From NCBI GenBank assembly GCA_027080125.1, contig JALWSW010000001.1, positions 1-9,831 of the forward strand: DNA of 9,831 nt. Direction: 5' to 3'. The notes under the pieces were generated by a model. That model was not told where the DNA came from and did no database searches. It was given only the letters and a program-made list of their open reading frames with translations. A program made the position numbers and the translations under genes. Of this stretch, positions 1 to 7,419 are shown one piece after another (the first letter of the stretch is position 1; every line of letters begins with the position of its first letter). This DNA is from Campylobacterales bacterium (GTDB lineage: Bacteria > Campylobacterota_A > Desulfurellia > JAADFJ01).

Positions 1-1120
1 ACGCATTTCTCACAGTTTTCTTATATCTGATTACCGCCTCTTCTTTCTGCAACTTCGCTATCTTAACATTGGAGCCGGTTCTTCCGAAATCAAAAACAGG
101 CATCCCCATAGATGCGCCGATACTCCATATTTTCGCAGAATTACGTATTACTCTGCCAAGCTCATCACTCTGAAAGCCAAGCAAGCCGGTTAAGGAAATT
201 AAAGGAAAATATGCAGCCTTTGCCGCGCCGATAAGTGCATTTTTGGCTCTCATATTTTCCTCTGCAGCCTTTATATCCGGTCTATTTTCCAATATGGATG
301 AGGGCAGAGCATAGGGAATCCTCGGCGGAGAAGGCAAAGCTTTATCAAGCATAACATTGTTTTTGAAAATCTCCTTCGGGCTCCTTCCAAGCAAAACGGA
401 CATAGCGCTCATCTGCACCATTCTCTGCTCTTTCAAAGATTCCGTAAGAATTTTTGCATTTTCATATTGATATTTTGCCTGCTGCACCACAAGTTTGCTG
501 ATTTCACCATATTTATACTGGCTTTTTCTATATTCGTAGGTTTTTTTGTATGATTTGAGCGTATCTTCGGCTATCTTTAGTTGTCTATTCGTAGCAATAA
601 TATTGAAGTATAGCGCGGCTATATTCGATATGAGCGACAGTCTCACCGTCTCTTTGTCTGCCTCAGTTGCCAAAAGTGACCAGACAGCCGCCCTCTTTTG
701 ATTTGCCAGCTTTCCCCAGAAGTCTATCTCATAGGACATCTGAGATGATAGAGCAAAATTATCTGCAATCGCCCCTGCTCCTTGCAGCGGCACCTCACCG
801 CTTGTCTGCTGCCTTATGCCAGCAGCTGATGCTGAAATGTTTGGATAAAGATTAGCGCTTTGCAGCCTGAGATAAGCAGCTGCCTTTTTGACCCTGACAA
901 CGGCAATTCGCAAATCGTCATTATTCTTCAGCGCCTCTTTTATCAATTGATTAAGGTTCTCATCCTTGAAATTTTTCCACCAATCCATATTTACGGCCTG
1001 CACCTGCACCGCTTTATTACCGGGTAAATCCATTTTAGGTTTTGTAAACTTTGGTGCAAGAGAGCAGCCCTGCAGCAACAAAATTGCGCCGATAGTGCAA
1101 ATAAACGGTTCAGTTCTCAT
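1..1120 (-). CDS. Outer-membrane efflux lipoprotein of the NodT/OprM (TolC-like) family, partial at the left edge
   Basis: This is the outer-membrane channel of the tripartite pump encoded directly upstream; it would form the trimeric duct that takes substrates from the RND/MFP complex out of the cell. The reading frame is open from ATG at 1120 to the window edge, about 373 codons; the family usually has about 460 residues, so roughly the last 90 are missing. The N-terminus has a short hydrophobic signal ending in LLQGC, a lipobox with Cys19 as the lipidated residue. Family hallmarks follow: MDWWKNF near 45, a YEIDFWGKL segment near 135-143, long Ala/Lys/Glu-rich helices, and LENRPDI in the second half, the conserved RPDI turn of outer-membrane factors. 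GGAG lies 6 nt before the ATG. The start overlaps the end of the RND gene by 11 nt, indicating translational coupling. Family assignment is firm; the substrate is unknown. Confidence 0.93.
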   Translation of the reverse strand, partial: MRTEPFICTIGAILLLQGCSLAPKFTKPKMDLPGNKAVQVQAVNMDWWKNFKDENLNQLIKEALKNNDDLRIAVVRVKKAAAYLRLQSANLYPNISASAAGIRQQTSGEVPLQGAGAIADNFALSSQMSYEIDFWGKLANQKRAAVWSLLATEADKETVRLSLISNIAALYFNIIATNRQLKIAEDTLKSYKKTYEYRKSQYKYGEISKLVVQQAKYQYENAKILTESLKEQRMVQMSAMSVLLGRSPKEIFKNNVMLDKALPSPPRIPYALPSSILENRPDIKAAEENMRAKNALIGAAKAAYFPLISLTGLLGFQSDELGRVIRNSAKIWSIGASMGMPVFDFGRTGSNVKIAKLQKEEAVIRYKKTVRNA

Positions 1121-4100
1121 TTTGGCTCCTTTTTCTGTATCTTTGCTTGAGCTTCATTACGATGTAGAAAAACAGGGGAACAAAAAATATTCCCACTAAT
1201 GTCACAAAAAGATCTCCGCCAACCACTGTTGTCCCTATTATGCGTCGACTGTTTGCCCCCGCACCGGAGCTGAATGCCAGAGGCAAAGCTGCGGCAACAA
1301 AAGCGAGCGAAGTCATAACAATGGGTCTGAAACGAATTCTTGCTCCTTCAATGGTTGCATCAAACAGATTATAGCTCTCATTTAGTTTCTGCAGGGCAAA
1401 CTGAACCATCAAAATAGCATTTTTTGCTGAAAGACCAACCAGTGTTATAATACCTACCTGAAAATAGATATCATTTTCAAAGCCTCTCAAGAAAAGTCCC
1501 ATTGCCGCACCGAAAAGTGCAAACGGAACCGAAAGTATAATTGCAAGCGGTATACTCCAACTTTCATACAACGCTGCCAAAATCAAAAAGACAAAAACCA
1601 ATGCGTATATAAATGAACTGTTGCCTGCTCTTGAAAGTTTTTTCTCCTGATAAGATGTGCCTGCCCAGGAAATAGTATAACCGGATGGCAGCACGCTTTT
1701 TGCAATCTCCTCAATGGCACGCATAGCCTCACCTGAGGAGTATCCAAATCTCGGTTGGCCTGTTATCTGAGCTGCCTGGAATCCGTTAAACCGCTGCACT
1801 ATGCTGGGACCTACAATCCTTTTTATATCAACAAGCGAACTTATCGGGACCAGACTTCCGTCACTTGATCTGACAAAAACATCATTGTAATTGTTCAGGT
1901 TCTCCCTGAATTTACCTGCCGATTGAAGATTTACATGATAAACCTTTCCATACATGTTGAAATCGTTCACATAGCCTGTTCCGAATGTTGTCCCTAAGGT
2001 TGTAAATATATCTGATATCCTAACACCAAGCGCTTTTGCTTTTTGCCTATCCACCGCAATTCTATACTGCGGAACATTTGCATTGAGAGTTGAGCGCACC
2101 GTCATAAGCTTCGGGTTTTGATTTGATTTTTGAACTATTTCTTTTACATATTTATCAAGCAGGTGTATGTTGCCTCCGGTTCTATCCTGAACATACATCT
2201 CAAATCCGCCTGTTGTGCTCATCCCCATTATGGGAGGAGGATTCAGAGCCATAACAAAAGCCTTTTTGTATTGCGAAAACCGGCCGTTCAACTGCCCGGC
2301 GATCTGCATGGAATTCTCTTTTCTTTTCGACCAATCCCTGAGATGGGCAAATCCTATGCCGGCATCCGTTTTATAGGCAAAGGTCATAAGATCGATTCCT
2401 GCCATAGATCCCACCGTCCTAACATTGGGATTGCTTCTCAACAGATTATTGACATCTGTCTGCACCTCGGCAGTTCTTCCCAGCGATGCGGCCGGCATCA
2501 AATAATAGAAGACCATAATATCGCCTTTATCTTCATTTGGTACCAAGCCGGTTGGCAGCTTTTGCATTATAAAGCCTGTTGCAAAAAGCATCACTGCAAA
2601 CAGCATAATTGCCAAAGCTCCATACCTCAGAATATACCTGATGCCTTTGGCAAAATTTTTTGTTATGCGGTAAAACAGCTTATTGAACTGTCTTGTCAGC
2701 CAAGATTGCCTTCTTCTTTCCTTTTTTAAAAATATTGCGCACATAGCTGGAGTTAATGTTAGAGCAACTATGCCTGATATCACAACCGATGTGGCAATAG
2801 TCAAAGCAAACTGCTGATACATCTTGCCGCTGAAGCCGCCTATAAATGATGCGGGAATAAAAACAGCCGAGAGCACCAGCACAATGGCGACAATTGGCCC
2901 GCTAATCTCATTCATAGCCTTATTAACGGCTTCTTTGACGCTTAGATTCTCCGTATTTGTGTTCAATATTCTATCAACGTTTTCTATTACAACGATGGCA
3001 TCGTCCACAACAAGTCCTATAGCAAGGATCAGACCGAAAAGCGTCAAAAGATTGATGGAAAAACCGGCTGCATAAAATCCTGCAAATACGCCTATTATTG
3101 ATACGGGAATGGCAAGAACCGGTATGAGGGTAGCCCTTATCGTTCCCAAAAACAGATAGATAACGATAACGACAAGGGCAATTGCAAAGATCAGTGTATA
3201 TATAACCTCTTTAATTGATGCATTCACAAATTTTGTGGTGTCATAGACATTATGATATTTTAGATCGGCAGGAAATCTTTTTGATAATTGCCTCATTGTA
3301 TTGTCAACAGCTTTTGAAACCTCAAGGGCATTGGCGCCCGGAGACAAAAAGATTCCTACAAACGCAGCAGGATCATTGTTGAATTTGCCCCTCAGATAAT
3401 ATCTCTCGGATCCCAATTCCACTTTTGCAACATCCTTAAGCTTCAGCGATGAACCGTCACTGTTTGATTTAAGAATAATATTTTGAAACGCTTTCACGTT
3501 TTTGAGACGTCCGGTTGTTGTAACCGTGTATGTATATGCCTGTGCATCTTTTATCGGCTCTGCTGCTATCTGTCCTGCCGCAAACTGATCGTTCTGACTT
3601 CTTATGGCGCCGATTATATCCCCGATGCTCAAGCCATAAGATGCGAGCTTATCCGGTTGAAGCCAAATCCTCATCGAGTAGTTTTGATTACCAAATATTA
3701 TAGCCTCGCCGACGCCGGAAATCCTTTTCAAATCATCAAGCACATTAATGAGCAAATAATTGGAAATATAGACTGTATTATGTCTGTTTTTTTGAGAGGT
3801 AAAGGCAAAAATTTTCAAAATATCAGGCGATCTTTCCCTGATACTGATTCCCTGTCTTCTTACCGCCTCCGGCAGCTTGCTCAAAGCTGTCTGAATCCTG
3901 TTATTGACATCCACTTTTGCAACATCAGGATCTGTTCCAATTTTAAATGAAATACTCAATGTCAATACTCCGCTCGGCGAGGCGACCGATGACATATAGA
4001 TCATATCTTTGACTCCGTTTACCGCATTCTCAAGCGGTGCCGCCACGGTTTTTGACAATGTTTCGGCATCTGCCCCGGGATATACCGCCTGAACCATAAT

Positions 4101-4229
4101 CTGAGGAGGAACTATGCTCGGATATTCCTGAACGGGCAGCTCTCTGATCGAGATAATCCCTGCCAAGACAACAATTATCGATATCACAGCGGCAAATATA
4201 GGCCTGTTTATAAAAAATCTGGAAAACAT
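1110..4229 (-). CDS. RND efflux pump inner-membrane subunit, HAE1 (AcrB/MexB/CmeB-like) family
   Basis: Proton-driven drug/metabolite exporter of the inner membrane; it captures substrates from the periplasm or outer leaflet and passes them to the outer-membrane channel. At 1039 residues it is the full family length. It opens with MFSRFFINRPIFA, the typical N-terminus, then TM1 (about 9-28), a large periplasmic loop, a TM2-TM6 block (about 340-500), a second periplasmic loop and a C-terminal TM block. The proton-relay residues are present: Asp409-Asp410 in GLVVDDAIVVIENV (TM4) and Lys936 in GLSAKNAIL (TM10). The late GAGANSRRIIGTTVVGGDL segment is also typical of HAE1 pumps. The start codon is 1 nt after the stop of the membrane fusion gene, whose last codons supply an AAAGG Shine-Dalgarno. 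The gene looks intact. HAE1 rather than heavy-metal (CusA-type) is inferred from the N-terminus and loop motifs; the substrate range cannot be read from sequence. Confidence 0.96.
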   Translation of the reverse strand: MFSRFFINRPIFAAVISIIVVLAGIISIRELPVQEYPSIVPPQIMVQAVYPGADAETLSKTVAAPLENAVNGVKDMIYMSSVASPSGVLTLSISFKIGTDPDVAKVDVNNRIQTALSKLPEAVRRQGISIRERSPDILKIFAFTSQKNRHNTVYISNYLLINVLDDLKRISGVGEAIIFGNQNYSMRIWLQPDKLASYGLSIGDIIGAIRSQNDQFAAGQIAAEPIKDAQAYTYTVTTTGRLKNVKAFQNIILKSNSDGSSLKLKDVAKVELGSERYYLRGKFNNDPAAFVGIFLSPGANALEVSKAVDNTMRQLSKRFPADLKYHNVYDTTKFVNASIKEVIYTLIFAIALVVIVIYLFLGTIRATLIPVLAIPVSIIGVFAGFYAAGFSINLLTLFGLILAIGLVVDDAIVVIENVDRILNTNTENLSVKEAVNKAMNEISGPIVAIVLVLSAVFIPASFIGGFSGKMYQQFALTIATSVVISGIVALTLTPAMCAIFLKKERRRQSWLTRQFNKLFYRITKNFAKGIRYILRYGALAIMLFAVMLFATGFIMQKLPTGLVPNEDKGDIMVFYYLMPAASLGRTAEVQTDVNNLLRSNPNVRTVGSMAGIDLMTFAYKTDAGIGFAHLRDWSKRKENSMQIAGQLNGRFSQYKKAFVMALNPPPIMGMSTTGGFEMYVQDRTGGNIHLLDKYVKEIVQKSNQNPKLMTVRSTLNANVPQYRIAVDRQKAKALGVRISDIFTTLGTTFGTGYVNDFNMYGKVYHVNLQSAGKFRENLNNYNDVFVRSSDGSLVPISSLVDIKRIVGPSIVQRFNGFQAAQITGQPRFGYSSGEAMRAIEEIAKSVLPSGYTISWAGTSYQEKKLSRAGNSSFIYALVFVFLILAALYESWSIPLAIILSVPFALFGAAMGLFLRGFENDIYFQVGIITLVGLSAKNAILMVQFALQKLNESYNLFDATIEGARIRFRPIVMTSLAFVAAALPLAFSSGAGANSRRIIGTTVVGGDLFVTLVGIFFVPLFFYIVMKLKQRYRKRSQNEN

Positions 4230-4230
4230 A

Positions 4231-5352
4231 TTATCTGCCTTTTGCGTCGATAATTTTATCTATTTTTACGGGCATTCCCGGTCTAACTCTAAAAAAGTTA
4301 TCCACAATTACCAGTTCTCCCTTTTTCAGGCCGTTTTCAACAACAAAATAGTGTCCGGAAGTTCCACCAATTTTTATCGGTCTTGCCTGAACCTTTCCTT
4401 TATCTACCATAAACACCATAGTGCCCATCGGGTTTTGCAAAACAGCCCTTTGAGGTATTACTATGGCATTTTTTCTGTAAACTCCCTCAAGTTTAATTCT
4501 CACAAACTCTCCGGGCATCAGATAGTTGACCGGATTCGGGAACACCGCACGCGCCTTAACACTTGATGTTCTTCTGTCTATGAGCTCATCTATAAAGTTT
4601 ACATATCCTTGCTCGCCATATTTTTTGCCGTTTATTTCAAGAACCGCTGCAATTTTACTTGGCTTCAAACTTTTATCTTTAATATATCTTATGACATCTG
4701 TATCAGGAATCGAGAATTCAGCATAAATGGGATTCATTTTAGTTATTCTGAGAAGCTTGGTACCGTTTATAACCAGATTACCCACATCAACTGATTTCAT
4801 ACCTGTAATGCCGCTTATAGGCGCTCTTACGTATGTATAGTTATAATTGATTGTTGCAATTTTTAAATTAGCTCTTGCGCCTTCTACATTGGCTTTTGCA
4901 ATTTCATAAGCTGCCGATGCACTGTCCATCGTCTTTTGACTTGCATTATTGTGTTTATACAGAATACTTACACGTTGCCAATCTTTTTTGGCTTTTTTTA
5001 GTGAAGCCAACGCATTTTGAAGATCCGCTCTTGCCTTCTCCAATCTCGCCTTATATGTATCAGGTTCGATTCTATAGAGCAGATCGCCCTTTTTAACAAA
5101 CGCTCCTTCGGTGTAAAATTTTTTTATCAAAGTTCCGGCTATTCTTGCGGTGACCTCAACATCTCCGATGCTTTTCAGCCTTGCCGTATATTTCAGCATA
5201 ACAGGAATATCAGACGGATTGCCGACTCTATACACATCAACCGCAGGCATCTGAGGCTTTCTGAAAATCTTCTTATGACTTTTGCCCGCAGCGTAAGCCA
5301 CAACAGCCGCTGCCATTATCGTCAAAACTATAATTTTTGATATACTTTTCAT
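4231..5352 (-). CDS. Periplasmic membrane fusion (adaptor) protein of an RND pump, AcrA/MexA/CmeA-like
   Basis: Adaptor that bridges the inner-membrane RND pump and the outer-membrane channel across the periplasm. The 373-residue protein has an N-terminal hydrophobic stretch (about 7-22) ending AYAA, read as a signal peptide or membrane anchor; unlike AcrA it has no lipobox cysteine. Domain order is the standard one: first lipoyl half at about 64-98 (VEVTARIAGTLIKKFYTEG, then a KKGDLLYRI turn), a helical hairpin at about 99-171 rich in Ala/Lys/Leu, second lipoyl half at about 172-205 (YTYVRAPISG, typical family motif), a beta-barrel around 206-290 and a membrane-proximal domain to about 365. 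A strong AAGGAG lies 8 nt before the ATG, inside the end of tetR, whose stop is 3 nt upstream. The gene is the second of the four-gene pump operon. Confidence 0.95.
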   Translation of the reverse strand: MKSISKIIVLTIMAAAVVAYAAGKSHKKIFRKPQMPAVDVYRVGNPSDIPVMLKYTARLKSIGDVEVTARIAGTLIKKFYTEGAFVKKGDLLYRIEPDTYKARLEKARADLQNALASLKKAKKDWQRVSILYKHNNASQKTMDSASAAYEIAKANVEGARANLKIATINYNYTYVRAPISGITGMKSVDVGNLVINGTKLLRITKMNPIYAEFSIPDTDVIRYIKDKSLKPSKIAAVLEINGKKYGEQGYVNFIDELIDRRTSSVKARAVFPNPVNYLMPGEFVRIKLEGVYRKNAIVIPQRAVLQNPMGTMVFMVDKGKVQARPIKIGGTSGHYFVVENGLKKGELVIVDNFFRVRPGMPVKIDKIIDAKGR

Positions 5353-5355
5353 AAA

Positions 5356-6033
5356 TCAGTCTCCTTGCTTTGAAATATCGCCTCTGGCAGATGAGACAGA
5401 ATTCTTTTTGTCCTCAGATAGAACCCCGTTCAGAAACAGATCGGTTATAATCGAAACGTTTGTGTCTGATTTATACCGATCCGGATTTTCAAGCCAGCAA
5501 AAAAGAAACGAATTGGCAAGCCCGTCAAGCGCCACAGCCATATGGTAGGGATCGATATCACGAAATATATTTTCTTGGACACCTGTTTTGAGAACCGAAG
5601 CAAGGTGCATTATAAACTCCTGATACATTTTGCGTATGTCCCGATCTAACCCAGATTTGATATTAAAACTTGCGCCGCGGGTTTCAGCAAAATAGAGACG
5701 CAGTTCCTGAAGATTATCCGCAAAAAGCTGCGCTTTGACGCTTATCAATTTTTTTATGAGGGTAATGATATCATCGCTGCCATCCAGAACCTTCATCATA
5801 GTGTTATGAAAAGTTTCTGCCTTTTTCATCATAAGTGCTTTGTACAACTTTTCTTTGTTTTCAAAAAATTTGTAAAGCGTGCCAATAGCAAACTCAGATC
5901 TTTTGGCAATCTCGTGCATAGAAACGTTGTGATAACCTTTTTCGGAAAAAAGCTCAAGAGCTGCATTGAATATCTCTTCGCGTTGCATAAGTTTCTCTCT
6001 TTCACGGCGCGAAAGTTTTTCTTTCTCTACCAT
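5356..6033 (-). CDS. TetR/AcrR-family transcriptional repressor, likely local regulator of the pump operon
   Basis: DNA-binding repressor with ligand-responsive release. The 225-residue length is typical of the family. A charged N-terminal extension (about 1-18) leads into the TetR DNA-binding domain: IFNAALELFSEKGYHNVSMHEIAKRS (about 21-46) and the recognition-helix signature GTLYKFFENKEKLY (about 51-64). The remainder is helical and variable, as expected for the ligand/dimer domain; the last 20 residues are polar. GGAGG lies 5 nt before the ATG. Unlike acrR of enteric bacteria it is not divergent from the pump: it is the first gene of the same transcription unit, with only 3 nt to the adaptor ATG. 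A palindrome over its own predicted transcription start suggests autoregulation that also sets pump expression. The effector is unknown. Confidence 0.94.
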   Translation of the reverse strand: MVEKEKLSRREREKLMQREEIFNAALELFSEKGYHNVSMHEIAKRSEFAIGTLYKFFENKEKLYKALMMKKAETFHNTMMKVLDGSDDIITLIKKLISVKAQLFADNLQELRLYFAETRGASFNIKSGLDRDIRKMYQEFIMHLASVLKTGVQENIFRDIDPYHMAVALDGLANSFLFCWLENPDRYKSDTNVSIITDLFLNGVLSEDKKNSVSSARGDISKQGD

Positions 6034-6071
6034 ACAAACCTCCGAAGTAAATATTGACGCATAATTCTATA

Positions 6072-6091
6072 ATATGACATGACGTTCATAT
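6072..6091. promoter_or_regulatory. Palindromic operator candidate for the TetR repressor
   Basis: Perfect 6-bp arms ATATGA (6072-6077) and TCATAT (6086-6091) flank an 8-bp centre. A shorter nested palindrome, ATGA-CGT-TCAT, lies at 6079-6089. The element abuts the -10 hexamer of the tetR promoter and covers the predicted start of transcription, where a bound TetR dimer would block initiation. The size (about 20 bp) suits a TetR-family operator. That this repressor binds here is inferred from position. Confidence 0.5.
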
Positions 6092-6119
6092 AGTATAATC
6101 ATGTGTTTTGCTATGTCAA
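6092..6119 (-). promoter_or_regulatory. Predicted sigma70-type promoter of the tetR-pump operon
   Basis: On the minus strand a perfect -35 TTGACA (6119-6114) is followed after 16 nt by TATACT (6097-6092), five of six bases of the -10 consensus. Transcription would begin near 6085, giving a leader of about 50 nt to the tetR ATG at 6033. It is the only convincing promoter in front of the operon. Confidence 0.7.
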
Positions 6120-6133
6120 ATAAAAGCTATTTG

Positions 6134-6163
6134 AATTAGATTGCCTTTTTTATCAATCTAATT
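6134..6163. repeat. Inverted repeat (10+10 bp) over the permease promoter
   Basis: AATTAGATTG (6134-6143) and CAATCTAATT (6154-6163) are exact reverse complements separated by 10 nt that include a run of six T. The element spans the predicted -35 and the spacer of the rightward promoter, ending one base before its -10. This is the position of an operator rather than a terminator, because it lies upstream of both divergent genes. The binding protein is unknown; the arms do not resemble the ATATGA/TCATAT palindrome next to tetR. Confidence 0.55.
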
Positions 6164-6169
6164 TATAAT
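6142..6169 (+). promoter_or_regulatory. Predicted promoter of the permease gene
   Basis: TTGCCT (6142-6147, four of six -35 bases) and a perfect TATAAT (6164-6169) are 16 nt apart and face the permease. Transcription would start near 6176, leaving a leader of roughly 85 nt before the TTG start. Confidence 0.5.
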
Positions 6170-6250
6170 TTCATACATAAATATATAACATGAAAGGTAG
6201 GACTTGCCATTTTAACCAGCGCGCATATCTTATGCCAAACGTCACATAAC

Positions 6251-6255
6251 GGGAG
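6251..6255 (+). promoter_or_regulatory. Shine-Dalgarno that decides the permease start
   Basis: GGGAG is 5 nt before the TTG at 6261 but only 2 nt before the TTG at 6258. It therefore favours the second of two consecutive TTG codons. No in-frame ATG exists between the upstream in-frame stop (TAA at 6213) and these codons. Confidence 0.55.
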
Positions 6256-6260
6256 TATTG

Positions 6261-7343
6261 TTGAAAGCTCGAGCAACATTCATTGATTTTATCCTGAGAG
6301 AATGGTTGGTCATTGCATCTGGTGTCGGCTTGCTCCTGATAAGCTTTTATACAAAACGGATTCCGGCTTACTCAATCAATGAAATAGAGATGTTGTTTAT
6401 CCTGTTTGTGTTATTTGTAACGATTAACGGTTTGCAAAAAAGCGGTCTCATATCAAAAATCGCCCAAAGCATAGAGAAAGGAAGGTTCATACCGTTAAAA
6501 TTGGTGATAATAACTTTTTTCCTCTCCATGCTGGTAACAAACGATATCGCTTTAACAGTTATCGTTCCGCTTACCTTATCACTGAATATCAATCGCAAAG
6601 ATGTTCTGGTTATTTTGGAGGCATTAGCGGCAAATTCCGGTTCCGCATTAACGCCAGTTGGTAATCCTCAGAACCTTTTTATTTACTGGTTTTATGGTGT
6701 CTCTCCTGATGCTTTCATAAAAACAATTGCGCCATTTTCTTTGATGTTTCTTGGTTTGCTAATTGTTTCGTCGCTTTTTGTTAAAACCAAAAACGGTATA
6801 CAGGAAAACCGAGTGCATAAAATTAATGACAAGGCATATATCTACGGAGTGTTGCTTGTCATTGTTCTTTTAACGGTCTTCCATGTCCTTCCCGTTTTAA
6901 GCGGGGTTGTTGTTATTCTTTTTGCCCTCATATTCGACCGAAAATCCTTGCGTGTTGATTATGCGCTTTTATTCAGTTTCTTTTTCTTTTTCGGAATTGC
7001 CGATAATCTAAAGCTCATATTAGCATCCGAAATTACCCATGCCGGGCATGTTTTTCTGCTCTCAGCATTAGCAAGCCAAGTTATGAGCAATGTTCCAGTA
7101 GCGTTGTTATTTGCAAAATTTACATCAAATTGGCAGGGGTTGCTGTGGGGCGTGAATGCAGGAGGCTTTGGCGGCTTATTTGGTTCATTGGCAAACTTGA
7201 TAGCCTACAAGTTATATATTGTCCACAAAGAGACAAATAACGCAGCAATATTTACAGCGAAATTTCTTATAATGGGCTATATGGCGCTGTTTGTGGCAAT
7301 AGGGTTGTATTTTATTTTATACCAAGCGAACGGTTTGTTGTGA
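6261..7343 (+). CDS. Ion-transporter superfamily permease (ArsB/NhaD/SLC13-like anion permease)
   Basis: Polytopic inner-membrane secondary transporter; hydrophobic segments run almost end to end. Numbering is from TTG 6258. The two inverted family repeats are recognisable. The first has LVTNDIALTVIVP (about 92-104) and NSGSALTPVGNPQN (126-139), the re-entrant-loop signature in which family members usually read GxxLTPxGxPQN. The second has SNVPVAL (277-283) and GGFGGLFGSLANL (302-314). These match the ArsB/NhaD/SLC13 fold, whose members carry arsenite, dicarboxylates, citrate or exchange Na+/H+. At about 360 residues it is shorter than ArsB (about 430), and no ArsA, ArsC or ArsR gene is adjacent, so an arsenite role is not supported. 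It is divergent from tetR, with its own promoter. The start is TTG (6261 preferred by Shine-Dalgarno spacing, 6258 possible). The substrate is unassigned. Confidence 0.88.
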   Translation: MKARATFIDFILREWLVIASGVGLLLISFYTKRIPAYSINEIEMLFILFVLFVTINGLQKSGLISKIAQSIEKGRFIPLKLVIITFFLSMLVTNDIALTVIVPLTLSLNINRKDVLVILEALAANSGSALTPVGNPQNLFIYWFYGVSPDAFIKTIAPFSLMFLGLLIVSSLFVKTKNGIQENRVHKINDKAYIYGVLLVIVLLTVFHVLPVLSGVVVILFALIFDRKSLRVDYALLFSFFFFFGIADNLKLILASEITHAGHVFLLSALASQVMSNVPVALLFAKFTSNWQGLLWGVNAGGFGGLFGSLANLIAYKLYIVHKETNNAAIFTAKFLIMGYMALFVAIGLYFILYQANGLL

Positions 7344-7368
7344 AACTTCAATTGATGGTGTTAAGTTT
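7343..7368 (+). terminator. Weak hairpin at the end of the permease gene
   Basis: AAACTT (7343-7348) and AAGTTT (7363-7368) can pair, extended by AA/TT across a bulged C, with a 9-nt loop. The stem is AT-rich and no clear U-run follows, so termination here is doubtful. The remaining bases to 7419, between the convergent genes, hold a short direct repeat of CTGCGTT (7385-7391 and 7396-7402) and nothing else recognisable. Confidence 0.2.
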
Positions 7369-7419
7369 GTGCTTTGATTTATCGCTGCGTTATGCCTGCG
7401 TTTACAAGAAAACTATTAA

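Noticed and set aside
2130..2729. Open frame of 199 codons on the plus strand, opposite the RND gene
   Set aside because: It lies antisense within an intact RND coding sequence, has Cys/His-rich low-information content and no family motif.
6068..6099. Two forward TATAAT hexamers (6068-6073 and 6094-6099) as further permease promoters
   Set aside because: Neither has a -35-like hexamer at suitable spacing on the plus strand: the nearby TTGACG at 6054 is 8 nt from the first and 34 nt from the second.
6134..6163. Inverted repeat plus T-run read as a rho-independent terminator
   Set aside because: It lies upstream of both divergent genes, so there is no transcript to end there. The stem is AT-rich and the T-run is in the loop, not after the stem.
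6261..7343. Arsenite efflux pump ArsB
   Set aside because: It shares the superfamily loops, but it is about 70 residues shorter than ArsB and has no ars partner genes, so a substrate name is not justified.
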